NCBI GenBank assembly: GCA_951813535.1
Contig: OX638345.1
Location: 3,216,608-3,280,607, forward strand
Reading direction: 5' to 3'
Source of the DNA: an uncultured Dehalococcoidia bacterium
GTDB taxonomy: Bacteria > Chloroflexota > Dehalococcoidia > Lucifugimonadales > UBA3495
DNA length: 64,000 nucleotides
In this document: one piece after another, positions 55,675-64,000 of the stretch
How positions within the stretch are numbered: position 1 is the first letter of the stretch
How the letters are laid out: each line of letters starts with the position of its first letter
Program-made: the position numbers and the translations under genes
Notes under the pieces: model-generated
Told to the model about the DNA's origin: nothing
Seen by the model: only the letters and a program-made list of their open reading frames with translations
Database searches by the model: none

Positions 55675-55714
55675 CATGACTAGGCCACGGCATTTGTGCC
55701 GTGGCCTAGTCATG
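55675..55714. terminator. Perfect 18-bp hairpin between convergent genes
   Basis: CATGACTAGGCCACGGCA pairs perfectly with TGCCGTGGCCTAGTCATG around a TTTG loop. It sits between livF and the convergent NHL gene and can stop transcription from both sides. No T-run follows on the plus strand. Confidence 0.7.
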
Positions 55715-55736
55715 CCGACGGATGTAAACCGGTTGA

Positions 55737-56780
55737 TCAGAGTTCGCCGGCGAACATGGCGGTCTGCTTGGAGAAGATCTGCACCCGGTGGCGCGGAGCT
55801 TCAAGCACGAAGACCCGGCCGTCATCGCCGACTTCGATGGCAATGGGGCCCTGGAAAGCGCCTTCCCTTTCCGACAGGCCCAGGGCACGCTCACGGGCCC
55901 GGACGATGGTGGGGTCCAGATACACGCGCTCCGCGCCCCACTTGGATAGTCCGGCCTGTCCTTGCATGGTGGTGATGTAGCTGCCATTGGCGCGGAACAC
56001 CTGGACACGGTCGTTCCTGTAGTCGGTGACGAAGATATGACCGTCTTTATCGACTGCCACACCGGTGGGCCGACTGAACTCGCCTTCTCCATCGCCGGGG
56101 GTCCCGAACTTCATCAGGAAAGTGCCGTCGGGAGCAAACTTCTGGACGCGATCGTTCCGCCAGTCGGCCACGTAGACATCGCCATTGTGGTCGATTTCGA
56201 TGCCCCAGGGGTGGTCGAACTCGCCGTCCCCAGTGCCCTTCCGGCCCCAACCGAACTTGAACTGCCCGTCCCTGGTGAACACCGAAACCCGGTGGTTGCG
56301 GCTTTCAACCACGTACAGATTGTCGTCCCTGTCGAAAGCCAGGCCGGCGGGCCGGTCGATCTCGCCTTCGGCGGAACCGGGGATCCCCCACATGCCGATC
56401 CAGTTGCCGCGTTCCTGATCGTAGATGGAGATCCGGTTCAGCCACTCGTCGGAGACGTACGCGTAGCCCTTGCTGTCCAAGGCCACCGACGTCGGCCACA
56501 TGAACGAGCCGTTGGGGGTGGTTTCGTCTGCGTCTTCCGGCGGGACCTTCTGTCCGAACTCGGCGACTACCTCTTCCTCGTCGGGATGGAAGACAGTGAC
56601 GCGCTTGCAGGGGAAGAATGCAGGAGTCTCGGTGCCTCGGCTCAGCACGTAGAGCATGCCGTTGTCGTCGCGCGTGATGGCTACCGGGTTGAAGAACCCG
56701 TTGCCGCTGCGAACTTCCTGACGACCAATTGTATGGCTATATTGAAACGTTACCGGCGCGATCTCAGTCGCAGTAACCAT
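55737..56780 (-). CDS. NHL-repeat beta-propeller protein
   Basis: 347 aa with about six NHL repeats, seen as PAGLAFDRDDNLYVVESRNH, PWGIEIDHNGDVYVADWRND, PTGVAVDKDGHIFVTDYRND and similar. There is no signal peptide at the annotated ATG. NHL propellers bind proteins or ligands and some act as lyases or hydrolases. It is the first of a minus-strand run; the DUF1501 gene is 128 bp upstream. Function unknown. Confidence 0.88.
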   Translation of the reverse strand: MVTATEIAPVTFQYSHTIGRQEVRSGNGFFNPVAITRDDNGMLYVLSRGTETPAFFPCKRVTVFHPDEEEVVAEFGQKVPPEDADETTPNGSFMWPTSVALDSKGYAYVSDEWLNRISIYDQERGNWIGMWGIPGSAEGEIDRPAGLAFDRDDNLYVVESRNHRVSVFTRDGQFKFGWGRKGTGDGEFDHPWGIEIDHNGDVYVADWRNDRVQKFAPDGTFLMKFGTPGDGEGEFSRPTGVAVDKDGHIFVTDYRNDRVQVFRANGSYITTMQGQAGLSKWGAERVYLDPTIVRARERALGLSEREGAFQGPIAIEVGDDGRVFVLEAPRHRVQIFSKQTAMFAGEL

Positions 56781-56908
56781 ATTTCACCTTCCAAATTTCA
56801 CGCCGCGGGTTTCCGCACGTCCGGCAATCGCGGCGTAGGGGCAGGTTTAAAACCTGCCCCCACTTCGCGACCATTCCTGCCGGCGTCGCGGACAGGGGTT
56901 GCAGTTGA

Positions 56909-58045
56909 CTACTTTATGAAGTCGAACTGCTCGTAGGAGCCCTTCAGGATCTCCTGGTCATCCAGGTCGAGCCACTTGTCCAGGATGGTGGCGTAGGTGC
57001 TGCGGAAGTCGTTGTTCCACTTCAGGTCACCTTCGTCCAGCTTGTCCGGCTCCAGGGACGGGTACTCGCCGTAGAGACCGCCCTTGACGCCGTCGCCGAT
57101 CACGAAGGCCACGCTGCCCGAACCGTGGTCGGTGCCGGAGCCGTTTTCCTGCACGCGGCGCCCGAACTCGGTGAAGAGAAGCATGACGACTTCTTCGTTT
57201 GCGTTGTGCTCTTTCAGGTCCTGGTACAGGTCGTTGACCGCACGGGAAACCTCACCCCAGAGCTTGGCGAACGAGGTCGGCTGGTTGGCGTGCGTGTCGA
57301 ATGCGCCGGGGTTCAGGCCGGTGTAGAGGACACGAGTGCCAAACCCGGCAGAGTGCACCTGGGCGACGTTCTTCACCCACTGGGAGAACATGTCACCACC
57401 GTACTCAACGCTGGAGGAATAGATCTCCGGCGCGGTGCGCAGGATGTCGGCACCCTTGAGCGCGTCCAGTCCGGTCTGGGACAGGTATTCGTTGATGGGG
57501 CCCGAGCCAACCATCGGAGAGTACATCCGGGAGAAGATGTCCAGCGCCTCAGCACGCTGGCTCTCACCGTCGATGCCGGTCAGTACGCCGTAGGTCTCGA
57601 GGCTGCCGACGGAGGCTACGGAAACGCCCGGGGCTGCCAGGGCGCGGGGGAGGCCACGGCCGAAGTTGACGGCGGTCAGGACGTTTTCCTTGTTGGGGTC
57701 GAGGTCCTGGATGGCGCGGCCCAGCCAGCCCTCGCTGGACATCTTGGCCGGCTCAGCCGTGTGCCAGATGTCCATGGAGCGGAAGTGCGAGCGGATGGGG
57801 TTGGGATAACCAATGCCCTGGATGACGGCGACTTTCCCGTCGTCGTACATATCCTTGATCGGGGCCATGGCCGGGTGGAACCCAACCTTGTCATCGACGG
57901 CCAGGACTTCCTCGACCTCCACCTTCAGGTGAGGGCGATAGTCCTTGTACAACGGGTCGTTGTAGGGAATGATGGTGTTCAGAGCGTCAAAGGCGCCCGA
58001 CATCTGCAGAACTACCAGGACCGGGTCTTTCTTCGTAGCGGTCAC
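56909..58045 (-). CDS. DUF1501-family protein
   Basis: 378 aa. It matches DUF1501 (alkaline phosphatase-like fold): LVVLQMSGAFDALNTIIPYND near the start, later MDIWHTAEP, LFTEFGRRVQENGSGTDHGSG and a C-terminal YATILDKWLDL. The Tat signal seen on many family members is missing. It is paired with the DUF1800 gene, which starts 69 bp upstream, as in many bacteria. Function not established. Confidence 0.9.
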   Translation of the reverse strand: MTATKKDPVLVVLQMSGAFDALNTIIPYNDPLYKDYRPHLKVEVEEVLAVDDKVGFHPAMAPIKDMYDDGKVAVIQGIGYPNPIRSHFRSMDIWHTAEPAKMSSEGWLGRAIQDLDPNKENVLTAVNFGRGLPRALAAPGVSVASVGSLETYGVLTGIDGESQRAEALDIFSRMYSPMVGSGPINEYLSQTGLDALKGADILRTAPEIYSSSVEYGGDMFSQWVKNVAQVHSAGFGTRVLYTGLNPGAFDTHANQPTSFAKLWGEVSRAVNDLYQDLKEHNANEEVVMLLFTEFGRRVQENGSGTDHGSGSVAFVIGDGVKGGLYGEYPSLEPDKLDEGDLKWNNDFRSTYATILDKWLDLDDQEILKGSYEQFDFIK

Positions 58046-58113
58046 GATTTTTCCTCCCGTGGGATTGTTTGAGCGGTTGGTTGACTAATTCGCGCCGGCC
58101 GGATTGGTGTCGG

Positions 58114-59523
58114 CTAGGCGTAGATATATTCTTTGGTCGCGACGATCATCTGCAGCAACTCACTGACGCGATCGGCAAACTCCGCGGTGTCGGTGTTGAT
58201 CGTTCCGCCCTTGACGAGGCTGGCGGCAAGCATCTGTCGGGTCTCATCCGCGAGTTCGTAGTGGCCCATCAACATACAGGTGGTGTCCACCATGTCCTCA
58301 GGTGAGATCACCGGACCTTGATCAGCCAGCCGTTCGATAATTTCCTTGACGCCCGGCTGCTTCGTGTCGCCGACGAAATCGGCGGTGAAGTTAATGCGGT
58401 GCACCAGAGTGCCGCCGTCGATCCATTCGCGGCCGGTGTGCCAGCCTTCCACCGAAGGCGGGTTGAAGATCTCCTGGCCCATGTGCTTCATCTCGTCGAA
58501 GATGAACTCGAAGCCGGGCTTGGGCTCGGTCCAGTCGCCCACCAGCCGCAGGGTGCCGATGACAGTCTCGATGGGGCTCTTGACGCGCTGGAACCGGGCG
58601 TTTTTGAAGGCGTCGGAGTGGAACAGAACCCGCAGCATGGAACGAATGTCGTAGCCGGAGCGGAAGTATTCGTCCTCCAGCATCTTGATGGTGTCCATGT
58701 CCCGCGGGGGCGTCTCCATCCAGGCCGGAACCTGGGCCTCGTCAGCGACGAAGTAGCTGTACAGGTGGCGGGAGATGAAGCGGGCGGTGGCGGGCTGCTT
58801 GGCGATGATGTCGATCACATCCTCGCCGTCGAAGTTGCCGGTCTCGCCGAGGAAGGTCTTGGTGCCCTCGTCGTGGTCGTCCGGGTTGTAGACGAACTTG
58901 GCGGAGTAGCGACCGTACGGCTGACCGGGGATGTTGTTGGCGATGGTCCAGCCGGTGAATGCGCGGGCGCACTCCTTGACGTCGTCCTCGGTGTAGTTGA
59001 ACTCCCCGTCCATGCCGACACCCATCGAGAAAAGCTCCAGCAACTCGCGGCCGTAGTTCTCGTTGATGGCGCCCTTGTGGCTGAGGCAGTTGTCGAGGAA
59101 GAAGATCATCGCCGGGTCGCGGGAGATCTCCAGCAGCATATCCCGGAAGTTGCCCATGCCGTACTTGCGGAACATTTCGATCTCATCGTACGACGTGGGA
59201 TAGCTCTGGGTCTTGCTGTCGGCGGTGCAAAGGATGCCGTGCCAGAACAGGCACATTTTCTCTTCCAGTTGGTTCCTGGAATTGATAAACCGGAATGCGA
59301 CGTATTCGGGCAAGCCCCGCGTGTGGTGGCTCCACTCAATGAAGCACCGCTCGGCAATGTCCAGGTCCATTCCGTTGTCGTGCTGTTCAGGGTGCAGCAG
59401 CTCGTCCACGGTAGCGTTGTACCCGGTGGCCGCGCGGGCCTCGAGCTCATCATATTTCGCGCCGAAGCCAGCCCGGCGCATCAGATGAGCCATCAATCCA
59501 ATGTCATGGTCATTGTATGCCAT
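58114..59523 (-). CDS. DUF1800-family protein
   Basis: 469 aa from the ATG at 59523, with GAGGAGG 8 nt upstream; an earlier ATG at 59553 overlaps that site. It has HLMRRAGFGAKYDEL at the start, FWHGILCTADSK, GRELLELFSMGVG, the ARAFTGWTI segment and VEGWHTGREWIDGGTL, all typical of DUF1800. Always found with DUF1501 partners, the pair is probably exported or cell-envelope associated, but no signal peptide is visible. Upstream is a ~180-bp gap. Confidence 0.9.
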   Translation of the reverse strand: MAYNDHDIGLMAHLMRRAGFGAKYDELEARAATGYNATVDELLHPEQHDNGMDLDIAERCFIEWSHHTRGLPEYVAFRFINSRNQLEEKMCLFWHGILCTADSKTQSYPTSYDEIEMFRKYGMGNFRDMLLEISRDPAMIFFLDNCLSHKGAINENYGRELLELFSMGVGMDGEFNYTEDDVKECARAFTGWTIANNIPGQPYGRYSAKFVYNPDDHDEGTKTFLGETGNFDGEDVIDIIAKQPATARFISRHLYSYFVADEAQVPAWMETPPRDMDTIKMLEDEYFRSGYDIRSMLRVLFHSDAFKNARFQRVKSPIETVIGTLRLVGDWTEPKPGFEFIFDEMKHMGQEIFNPPSVEGWHTGREWIDGGTLVHRINFTADFVGDTKQPGVKEIIERLADQGPVISPEDMVDTTCMLMGHYELADETRQMLAASLVKGGTINTDTAEFADRVSELLQMIVATKEYIYA

Positions 59524-59703
59524 TGATAAATCCTCCTCGATCTGAATCAACAAATCGCCACCGGTATCCTACCATTAAGAGTGTGACCGCTCAACCGTAT
59601 CCATGGCACATGACGGGTCATCCGTCCCGAGCGCGACGTTTAACGTCGTTTTCTGTCGGCGCTGAGCGAAGAACGGCGATGCCCAAATGTCACAAGCCTT
59701 CCG

Positions 59704-59970
59704 TTACTCCGTCGGAATCCGTGCGTTAAAGATTCTCCCGTACTGCACGAAGGCCACCACCGTCGCTACAGCCATCACCACGCACAGCAGGTCGTAAGCG
59801 GCCAGGACCGCAGAGACGCCGTTGGCCAAACCTGATGCCTTCAGCCCAAGCTCGCCGAGGCCGGCCGCAACCGCAACCCGGATCAGCACCAGAGCGACCG
59901 TGAACCCGCCGAGCCACCAGCGACTCAAAGCCAGCCGCCGTTTGACCGAACCGTGCTGCTTAAGGCGCAT
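59704..59970 (-). CDS. Small two-helix membrane protein
   Basis: 88 aa from the ATG at 59970 (a start at 60015 would overlap the amidase). A basic N-terminal tail is followed by two hydrophobic segments (WWLGGFTVALVLIRVAVAAG and VLAAYDLLCVVMAVATVVAF). No family recognised. It starts 17 nt after the amidase stop and is probably on the same transcript. Confidence 0.55.
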   Translation of the reverse strand: MRLKQHGSVKRRLALSRWWLGGFTVALVLIRVAVAAGLGELGLKASGLANGVSAVLAAYDLLCVVMAVATVVAFVQYGRIFNARIPTE

Positions 59971-59987
59971 GGATTTGCGCGCACTGC

Positions 59988-61394
59988 CTAAATTGGCGGC
60001 CGCTGGTCGTACCAACGGGCGTGCTGTTGGTAGGTGTATGCCGCCTGGATTACGCCGGGCTCATCGAAGGGCTTGCCCGCGAACTGCATACCGATGGGCA
60101 GGCCGCTTTCCGTGAAACCGCACGGCACCGAAATGGCCGGAAGGCCGGTGGCGTTGAACGGCGCCGTGAAGCTTCGACCTCGGGCGGTGCTGGACGGATC
60201 GTAGCCATCGAATGCCGCAGCGGGTTGGGTCATGGTGGGCGTGACCAGAAGGTCGACTTTCTGCATCACCTCGGCGAACTCGCGTCGGGCCCAGGTCCGA
60301 ACCCGCTGCGCCTGCAGGTAGTCGGCAGCAGTCATCATACCGCCGACGCGGAAACGCCCGCGCACGATTTCTCCGAATTCCTCCGGTCGGGACTTCAGAT
60401 TGGGCTCATGGTAGGCGTAGGCCTCGCTGATCATGATGACGGAGTTGGCGGCGCGGATGTAGTCCAGGCTGGGCAGCGAGACCTCTTCCACGGTGGCGCC
60501 GAGGCTCTCCAGTTCGCCAATCGCCTTCTCCACGGTCGCAACCACCTCGGGGTTGACGCTGGGATCCGGATCGAAGAAGTAATGCCGGGGCAGGCCCAAC
60601 CTGACGCCGCGAATGTCCTCGCGAAGGGAGCGGGAATAGTCGGGAACCGGCGCCTTGCTGGACGTCGGGTCCTTGGGGTCGTGACCGGCAATGGCCTGCA
60701 GCATGTAGGCCGTGTCTTCCACCGTCCACGTCATCGGCCCGGCGTGGTCCTGGGACCAACTCAGGGTCACCACGCCGTAGCGGCTGACGCGGCCATAGGT
60801 AGGCTTGAGGCCAACGATGCCGCACAGGGACGCGGGCCCTCGTATAGATCCGCCGGTGCAGGAACCGAGTGCGCCCAGCGCCTGGCCCGAGGCCACCGCC
60901 GACCCGGAGCCGCTGCTCGATCCGCCCGTGATGTGGTTCAGGTTCCACGGGTTGCACGCCGGCTCGAAAGGGGTGGTCCAGTCGGGTCCGCCCAAGGCGA
61001 ACTCGTGCATCGCCAGCTTGCCGAGCAGGATGCCCCCCGCCTCCTTGAGGCGGGCCGTGGTGGTGGCATCCTCGGTGGGAATCCGCTCGATGTCCACGCG
61101 TGAACCGGAGGTTGTGCGAATGCCGGCGGTGTCGTACAGGTCTTTCAGGGCGAAGGGGATCCCGTGCATCGGGCCACGATATTCGCCGCGCAGCATTTCC
61201 GACTCGGCGGCGCGAGCCTGCTCCATTGCGTCGTCGGCGAGCAGCATGATGAACGAGTGCAGCCGATCATCGGTATCGGCGATGCGGTCGAGGCAGGCGC
61301 GGGTGAGTTCGACGGGAGACAGTTCACCCCTCCGCATCAACTCGCCGGCCTGGTGGATAGTCAGAAAATACAAACGCTGGTCAGCCGTTGCCAT
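59988..61394 (-). CDS. Amidase-signature enzyme
   Basis: 468 aa. The amidase triad is visible: K84 (FALKDLYDTAG), cis-Ser S159 (ITGGSSSGSGSA) and the nucleophile S183 (TGGSIRGPAS). The usual Asp before TGGSIR is Cys here. It hydrolyses an amide, ester or imide; GatA-like aspects are weak. A 66-aa GatC-like protein is encoded 50 bp upstream, an arrangement like AtzE/AtzG amidases. The substrate is unknown. Confidence 0.9.
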   Translation of the reverse strand: MATADQRLYFLTIHQAGELMRRGELSPVELTRACLDRIADTDDRLHSFIMLLADDAMEQARAAESEMLRGEYRGPMHGIPFALKDLYDTAGIRTTSGSRVDIERIPTEDATTTARLKEAGGILLGKLAMHEFALGGPDWTTPFEPACNPWNLNHITGGSSSGSGSAVASGQALGALGSCTGGSIRGPASLCGIVGLKPTYGRVSRYGVVTLSWSQDHAGPMTWTVEDTAYMLQAIAGHDPKDPTSSKAPVPDYSRSLREDIRGVRLGLPRHYFFDPDPSVNPEVVATVEKAIGELESLGATVEEVSLPSLDYIRAANSVIMISEAYAYHEPNLKSRPEEFGEIVRGRFRVGGMMTAADYLQAQRVRTWARREFAEVMQKVDLLVTPTMTQPAAAFDGYDPSSTARGRSFTAPFNATGLPAISVPCGFTESGLPIGMQFAGKPFDEPGVIQAAYTYQQHARWYDQRPPI

Positions 61395-61444
61395 GAGTCA
61401 TTACTCCTTGGTATGCGCCGAAAGCTCCGTTGTGGTGGAGACAG

Positions 61445-61645
61445 CTACTCTACAGGCCAGTCGGGGCGAAACTCCACGACCATTTCCGTGGCGCCGAAAT
61501 CGATCTGGTGGAGCTCATAGGCGTACCCGGCGTACAGGTCATAAATTGGTTTGAGTTCCTCGACCTCCTCGCGGGACATGCCGAGGCCGGCATGATCTGC
61601 GATCCGGCGAAGTTCGTCGATGGAAATTTCACTGGGATGGGGCAT
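61445..61645 (-). CDS. GatC-like small amidase partner
   Basis: 66 aa from the ATG at 61645, with GGAGG 7 nt upstream. Two helices (ISIDELRRIADHAGLGMSRE, EVEELKPIYDLYAGYAYEL) followed by a short tail resemble GatC/AtzG subunits that wrap around amidases. It is immediately upstream of the amidase at 59988-61394. Confidence 0.7.
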   Translation of the reverse strand: MPHPSEISIDELRRIADHAGLGMSREEVEELKPIYDLYAGYAYELHQIDFGATEMVVEFRPDWPVE

Positions 61646-61754
61646 AGTCGAGCCTCCGTTGCAAGGTTACGCGGCACAACAGTCGGAAAGTAGAGAATGA
61701 ACTTGAGACATACAGCGGGATTATACATCGGAGCCAGTCCAGCGCATGTCCCAA

Positions 61755-63500
61755 CTAAGGTTCCCGGAATATTTCATCGCCGCGATGCAGGCGCAGGGCG
61801 ATCTGGTACGTCTGGCCCACGGCGCGCGACGTGGGCGCGTGGGCGGCCAGGTAACGCGCCATTCCGATCAGCACGTGCCGGCCCGATTCCGTTCCCCGGC
61901 GCGTCTGATACTGGCTGAGCCCCGCGTCCACGATCTGGAAGGAGTGAAAGCCGGCATCCTCGGCCAGCATCGCGCGTCCCAAGGCGGCCACCAGCGCGTT
62001 CGGGTCGCCCGCGCCGGTCAGGTGACGCGACACCAGGAGCGAAACCTCTTCAACCTGCTGTCGCACGTTCATCAAGTCGCACAACTCGGCCAGCAGCGCG
62101 GCGCTCTCCACCGGGTCGGCGCCCGTTTCCGGTAAGCGTTGGGCTGGCATGTTGAGGAATCGGTCCAGGTAAATGCTCATGGCGACGTCGAAAACCCCGC
62201 GCAGCAGTTCCAAAGACGGGGCGCGCTGCAGCGCGCGGTGCAGGGCGTTGGCCGCCGTGAGGGTGTTGTGCACCGTGTCCCAGTCACCGAACTCGTTTGA
62301 GACGTGGAAGTGAGCCATCCTCAGGAACGCAGCGTAGGCAACCGCGGAGCCCAGTTGTTCGGCAGTCGCGCCTGATCTGATTGCGGTCTTGATGGCTTCA
62401 AGGATGTCCGATGGGGATTCGTCGAGCATTTCACGAGCCAACGCATCGGCATTGTCCCAGCCCGAGGCGTGGCGACCCGCTTCGCAGAGCGCCGGCAGCT
62501 CCTCCCGGGCTTGCCACACCAACGACGCCAGGTCGATGGGGTGCCTCCAGGCGCTGAGTTCCTGGCTGCGGCGGGCGCGGGACATACCATGAACGAGGCT
62601 GGTAAGTGTCTGGCTGGCGTGTTCCCACCCGATGTGGTCGAGCAACTCGAACGCCTTGTTGGCGAAATCCAGCGTATGACCGGCGTCCAGGTAGATGTGG
62701 TCCGTGCTCGCCGCGAAGATCATGTCCGCGATGTCCCGGGGAGGCAGGCCCAGCTCGATGGCGGTCCTCAGGCACCGTTCGGCGGCATCCTCATCCCGCA
62801 CGTCGATGAAGTTGCGGAACCATTGTTTGAAGACCTCTGGCCGGGTCTCGCCGGTGGGCAGCGGGTCCACGATAAAACGCGGCGGCCGACCGGCGCATTC
62901 GCGAGACACGTGGAGCAACCCCTGGTACAGCGCCAGCGGACGGTCATCCTCGGCCAGGTGCGGCAGGATGTTGGCCGTTGCGGTGAGGATGGTCATGGCC
63001 GCGCCCCAGCCAGCCGACGTGTAGGTGGTCCCGAAATCGGCGCCGATGCGGAGGGGCCCACGGTAGTCGGCGCCGGCGGCGTGCAGACCCAGCACCGATT
63101 TGGCGGTTACCAGACGGATGTTGTGCTCCAGGCCGTCCCGCAGCCGACCGGACCAATGGACCGCCTCATCACGCTGGCCTGGCCGCGGATCCACCCAAAC
63201 CTGACCATCAACCACGGCGGTCGGGAAACTGCGTACGTCATCGGCGAAGGGATTGAAGGTGCCCCCGCTGGCCAGGTCGAACCGGGCGTGATGCCAATGG
63301 CAGGTCAGAATACCGTCGCTGACGCTGCCCCGGTCCAACGGAAACCCCATGTGCGGGCAGCGGTTATCCACCGCATGAACCTGTCCGTCATGGTAGATGA
63401 CGGCGATTGCATGCCCGCCGCCGGTGACCACCTTGCAGCCGGCGGACTTTATCTCCTCGATGCTTCCAGCAAGTATCTGCCCCGCTAACTGAGTCCCCAT
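61755..63500 (-). CDS. Rieske [2Fe-2S] protein with a ~480-aa helical tail
   Basis: 581 aa from the ATG at 63500, with GGAGGG 7 nt upstream; the frame is open to 63731 but without a site. The Rieske centre is C48-x-H50 and C67-x2-H70 (RCPHMGFPL, TCHWHHARFD). The domain ends near residue 105. The remainder is nearly all helical, with motifs such as DFGTTYTSAGWGAAM, DHIYLDAGHTLDFANKAFELL and ALVAALGRAMLAEDAGFHSFQ that I do not recognise. It could be a terminal oxygenase-like electron carrier fused to an unknown catalytic domain. It is 109 bp upstream of the GatC-like gene. Confidence 0.85.
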   Translation of the reverse strand: MGTQLAGQILAGSIEEIKSAGCKVVTGGGHAIAVIYHDGQVHAVDNRCPHMGFPLDRGSVSDGILTCHWHHARFDLASGGTFNPFADDVRSFPTAVVDGQVWVDPRPGQRDEAVHWSGRLRDGLEHNIRLVTAKSVLGLHAAGADYRGPLRIGADFGTTYTSAGWGAAMTILTATANILPHLAEDDRPLALYQGLLHVSRECAGRPPRFIVDPLPTGETRPEVFKQWFRNFIDVRDEDAAERCLRTAIELGLPPRDIADMIFAASTDHIYLDAGHTLDFANKAFELLDHIGWEHASQTLTSLVHGMSRARRSQELSAWRHPIDLASLVWQAREELPALCEAGRHASGWDNADALAREMLDESPSDILEAIKTAIRSGATAEQLGSAVAYAAFLRMAHFHVSNEFGDWDTVHNTLTAANALHRALQRAPSLELLRGVFDVAMSIYLDRFLNMPAQRLPETGADPVESAALLAELCDLMNVRQQVEEVSLLVSRHLTGAGDPNALVAALGRAMLAEDAGFHSFQIVDAGLSQYQTRRGTESGRHVLIGMARYLAAHAPTSRAVGQTYQIALRLHRGDEIFREP

Positions 63501-63552
63501 GTCGCTTCCCTCCAAACCCAAACCGCGTTGGCTCCGGACCCGGCCGACCGTG

Positions 63553-64000
63553 CTATTTCTGGGCGTAGCGATCCATGAACGTCCGAATGGCGCCGAAATA
63601 CTGCTGGATGCCCACGTACAAAAGATCGTTGTGTCCAGCGCCGGGGATGATCTCCAGGTGCTTTTCCGTGGTCCGCATCTTATCGTGCATGCCCACCGCG
63701 TCGGCCAACGGAGCAAGCTCGTCCTGTTCACCGTGGATGACCAGGGCCGGGATGTTTATCGAGTAGAACTTGTCGTGGTATGCCTCTTCCAGGGCCCGGG
63801 CCGAGTCGGCGTCCAGACCCTCGGTGAAGCGTCCCAGGTTGGGCCGTCCGCTCTCGATGATAACGCCGTTAATATGTTCAGAAGCGCTAACGGCCAGTTC
63901 GCCAGCGGCGTGGCGCCCCATGGACCGCCCCATAACGTAGACGGGCCCGGTGAAACTCAGTTGCTCCATCTCATCGCGCAGCTGATCGAGTACCTTGCGC
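63553..64000 (-). CDS. Alpha/beta hydrolase, 5' end beyond the window
   Basis: The frame runs off the right edge; about 148 residues are visible. The nucleophile elbow GRSMGR, the Asp region HGEQDELAPL and the His region PGAGHNDLLY form a Ser-Asp-His triad. The N-terminal half with the oxyanion strand is missing. It resembles dienelactone-hydrolase- or peptidase-S9-like hydrolases. The Rieske gene starts 53 bp downstream. Confidence 0.85.
   Translation of the reverse strand, partial: RKVLDQLRDEMEQLSFTGPVYVMGRSMGRHAAGELAVSASEHINGVIIESGRPNLGRFTEGLDADSARALEEAYHDKFYSINIPALVIHGEQDELAPLADAVGMHDKMRTTEKHLEIIPGAGHNDLLYVGIQQYFGAIRTFMDRYAQK

Noticed and set aside
55675-55714. Riboswitch or small RNA from the perfect hairpin after livF
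   Set aside because: A simple hairpin between convergent genes is better explained as a two-way terminator.
57125-59526. Long plus-strand reading frames opposite the DUF1501 and DUF1800 genes
   Set aside because: They are shadows of strongly conserved minus-strand genes and resemble no protein.

Overview
The window is high-GC bacterial chromosome with many short intergenic gaps. Its gene content (short-chain dehydrogenases, amidohydrolase, LLM flavin oxidoreductase, MmgE/PrpD, CaiB/BaiF, acyl-CoA dehydrogenase, two related MFS porters, DUF1501/DUF1800, a Rieske protein, LRR and WSATLTVG-type surface proteins) suggests Chloroflexota, most likely the SAR202/Dehalococcoidia side. That placement is inference from gene content; there is no rRNA here. 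One tRNA (Asn, GTT) is present. I see no CRISPR array.

Layout. 1-22.6 kb is an ordinary catabolic and housekeeping stretch: a surface metallopeptidase (cut by the window edge), a zinc-free alcohol dehydrogenase-like oxidoreductase, SDRs, an MBL hydrolase, a HigBA toxin-antitoxin pair, an inositol monophosphatase-family enzyme, glutamine-dependent NAD synthase, a Uma2 nuclease, a secreted trypsin-like protease, an amidohydrolase and two MFS porters. 22.6-29.2 kb is an accessory island: a palindromic intergenic element, a TPR gene cut by an IS1380 copy, then a three-gene putative inositol-phospholipid operon. Its first gene is a myo-inositol-1-phosphate synthase with an N-terminal helix-turn-helix, read from a promoter whose -35/-10 spacer is a perfect palindrome.

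29.2-34.3 kb carries an LLM oxidoreductase, a ferritin-like protein, an acyl-CoA dehydrogenase, MmgE/PrpD and a CaiB gene that ends abruptly in a mosaic of haloalkane dehalogenase and LRR scraps. 34.7-42.1 kb holds two large genes on the minus strand: a 757-aa protein joining a LuxR-like HTH, a gamma-glutamylcyclotransferase-like domain and an ATP-grasp ligase, followed by a 1691-aa secreted LRR/metalloprotease protein. 42.1-49 kb is IS-rich and decayed: a second, frameshifted IS1380 copy inside a small membrane-protein gene, an IS630 element sitting exactly in a stop codon, and about 1.7 kb of unexplained repeat-bearing DNA before the tRNA.

49-55.7 kb is a complete branched-chain amino acid-type ABC transporter whose binding protein is internally duplicated. 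55.7-64 kb, all on the minus strand, encodes an NHL-repeat protein, a DUF1501/DUF1800 pair, a small membrane protein, an amidase with a GatC-like partner, a Rieske protein with a long helical tail, and the end of an alpha/beta hydrolase.

The two most interesting loci are the self-contained HTH-inositol synthase with its embedded operator (25.85-27.4 kb) and the HTH-cyclotransferase-ATP-grasp fusion with two upstream palindromes (39.9-42.2 kb). In both, a DNA-binding domain is fused to a metabolic enzyme, which suggests enzymes that regulate their own transcription.
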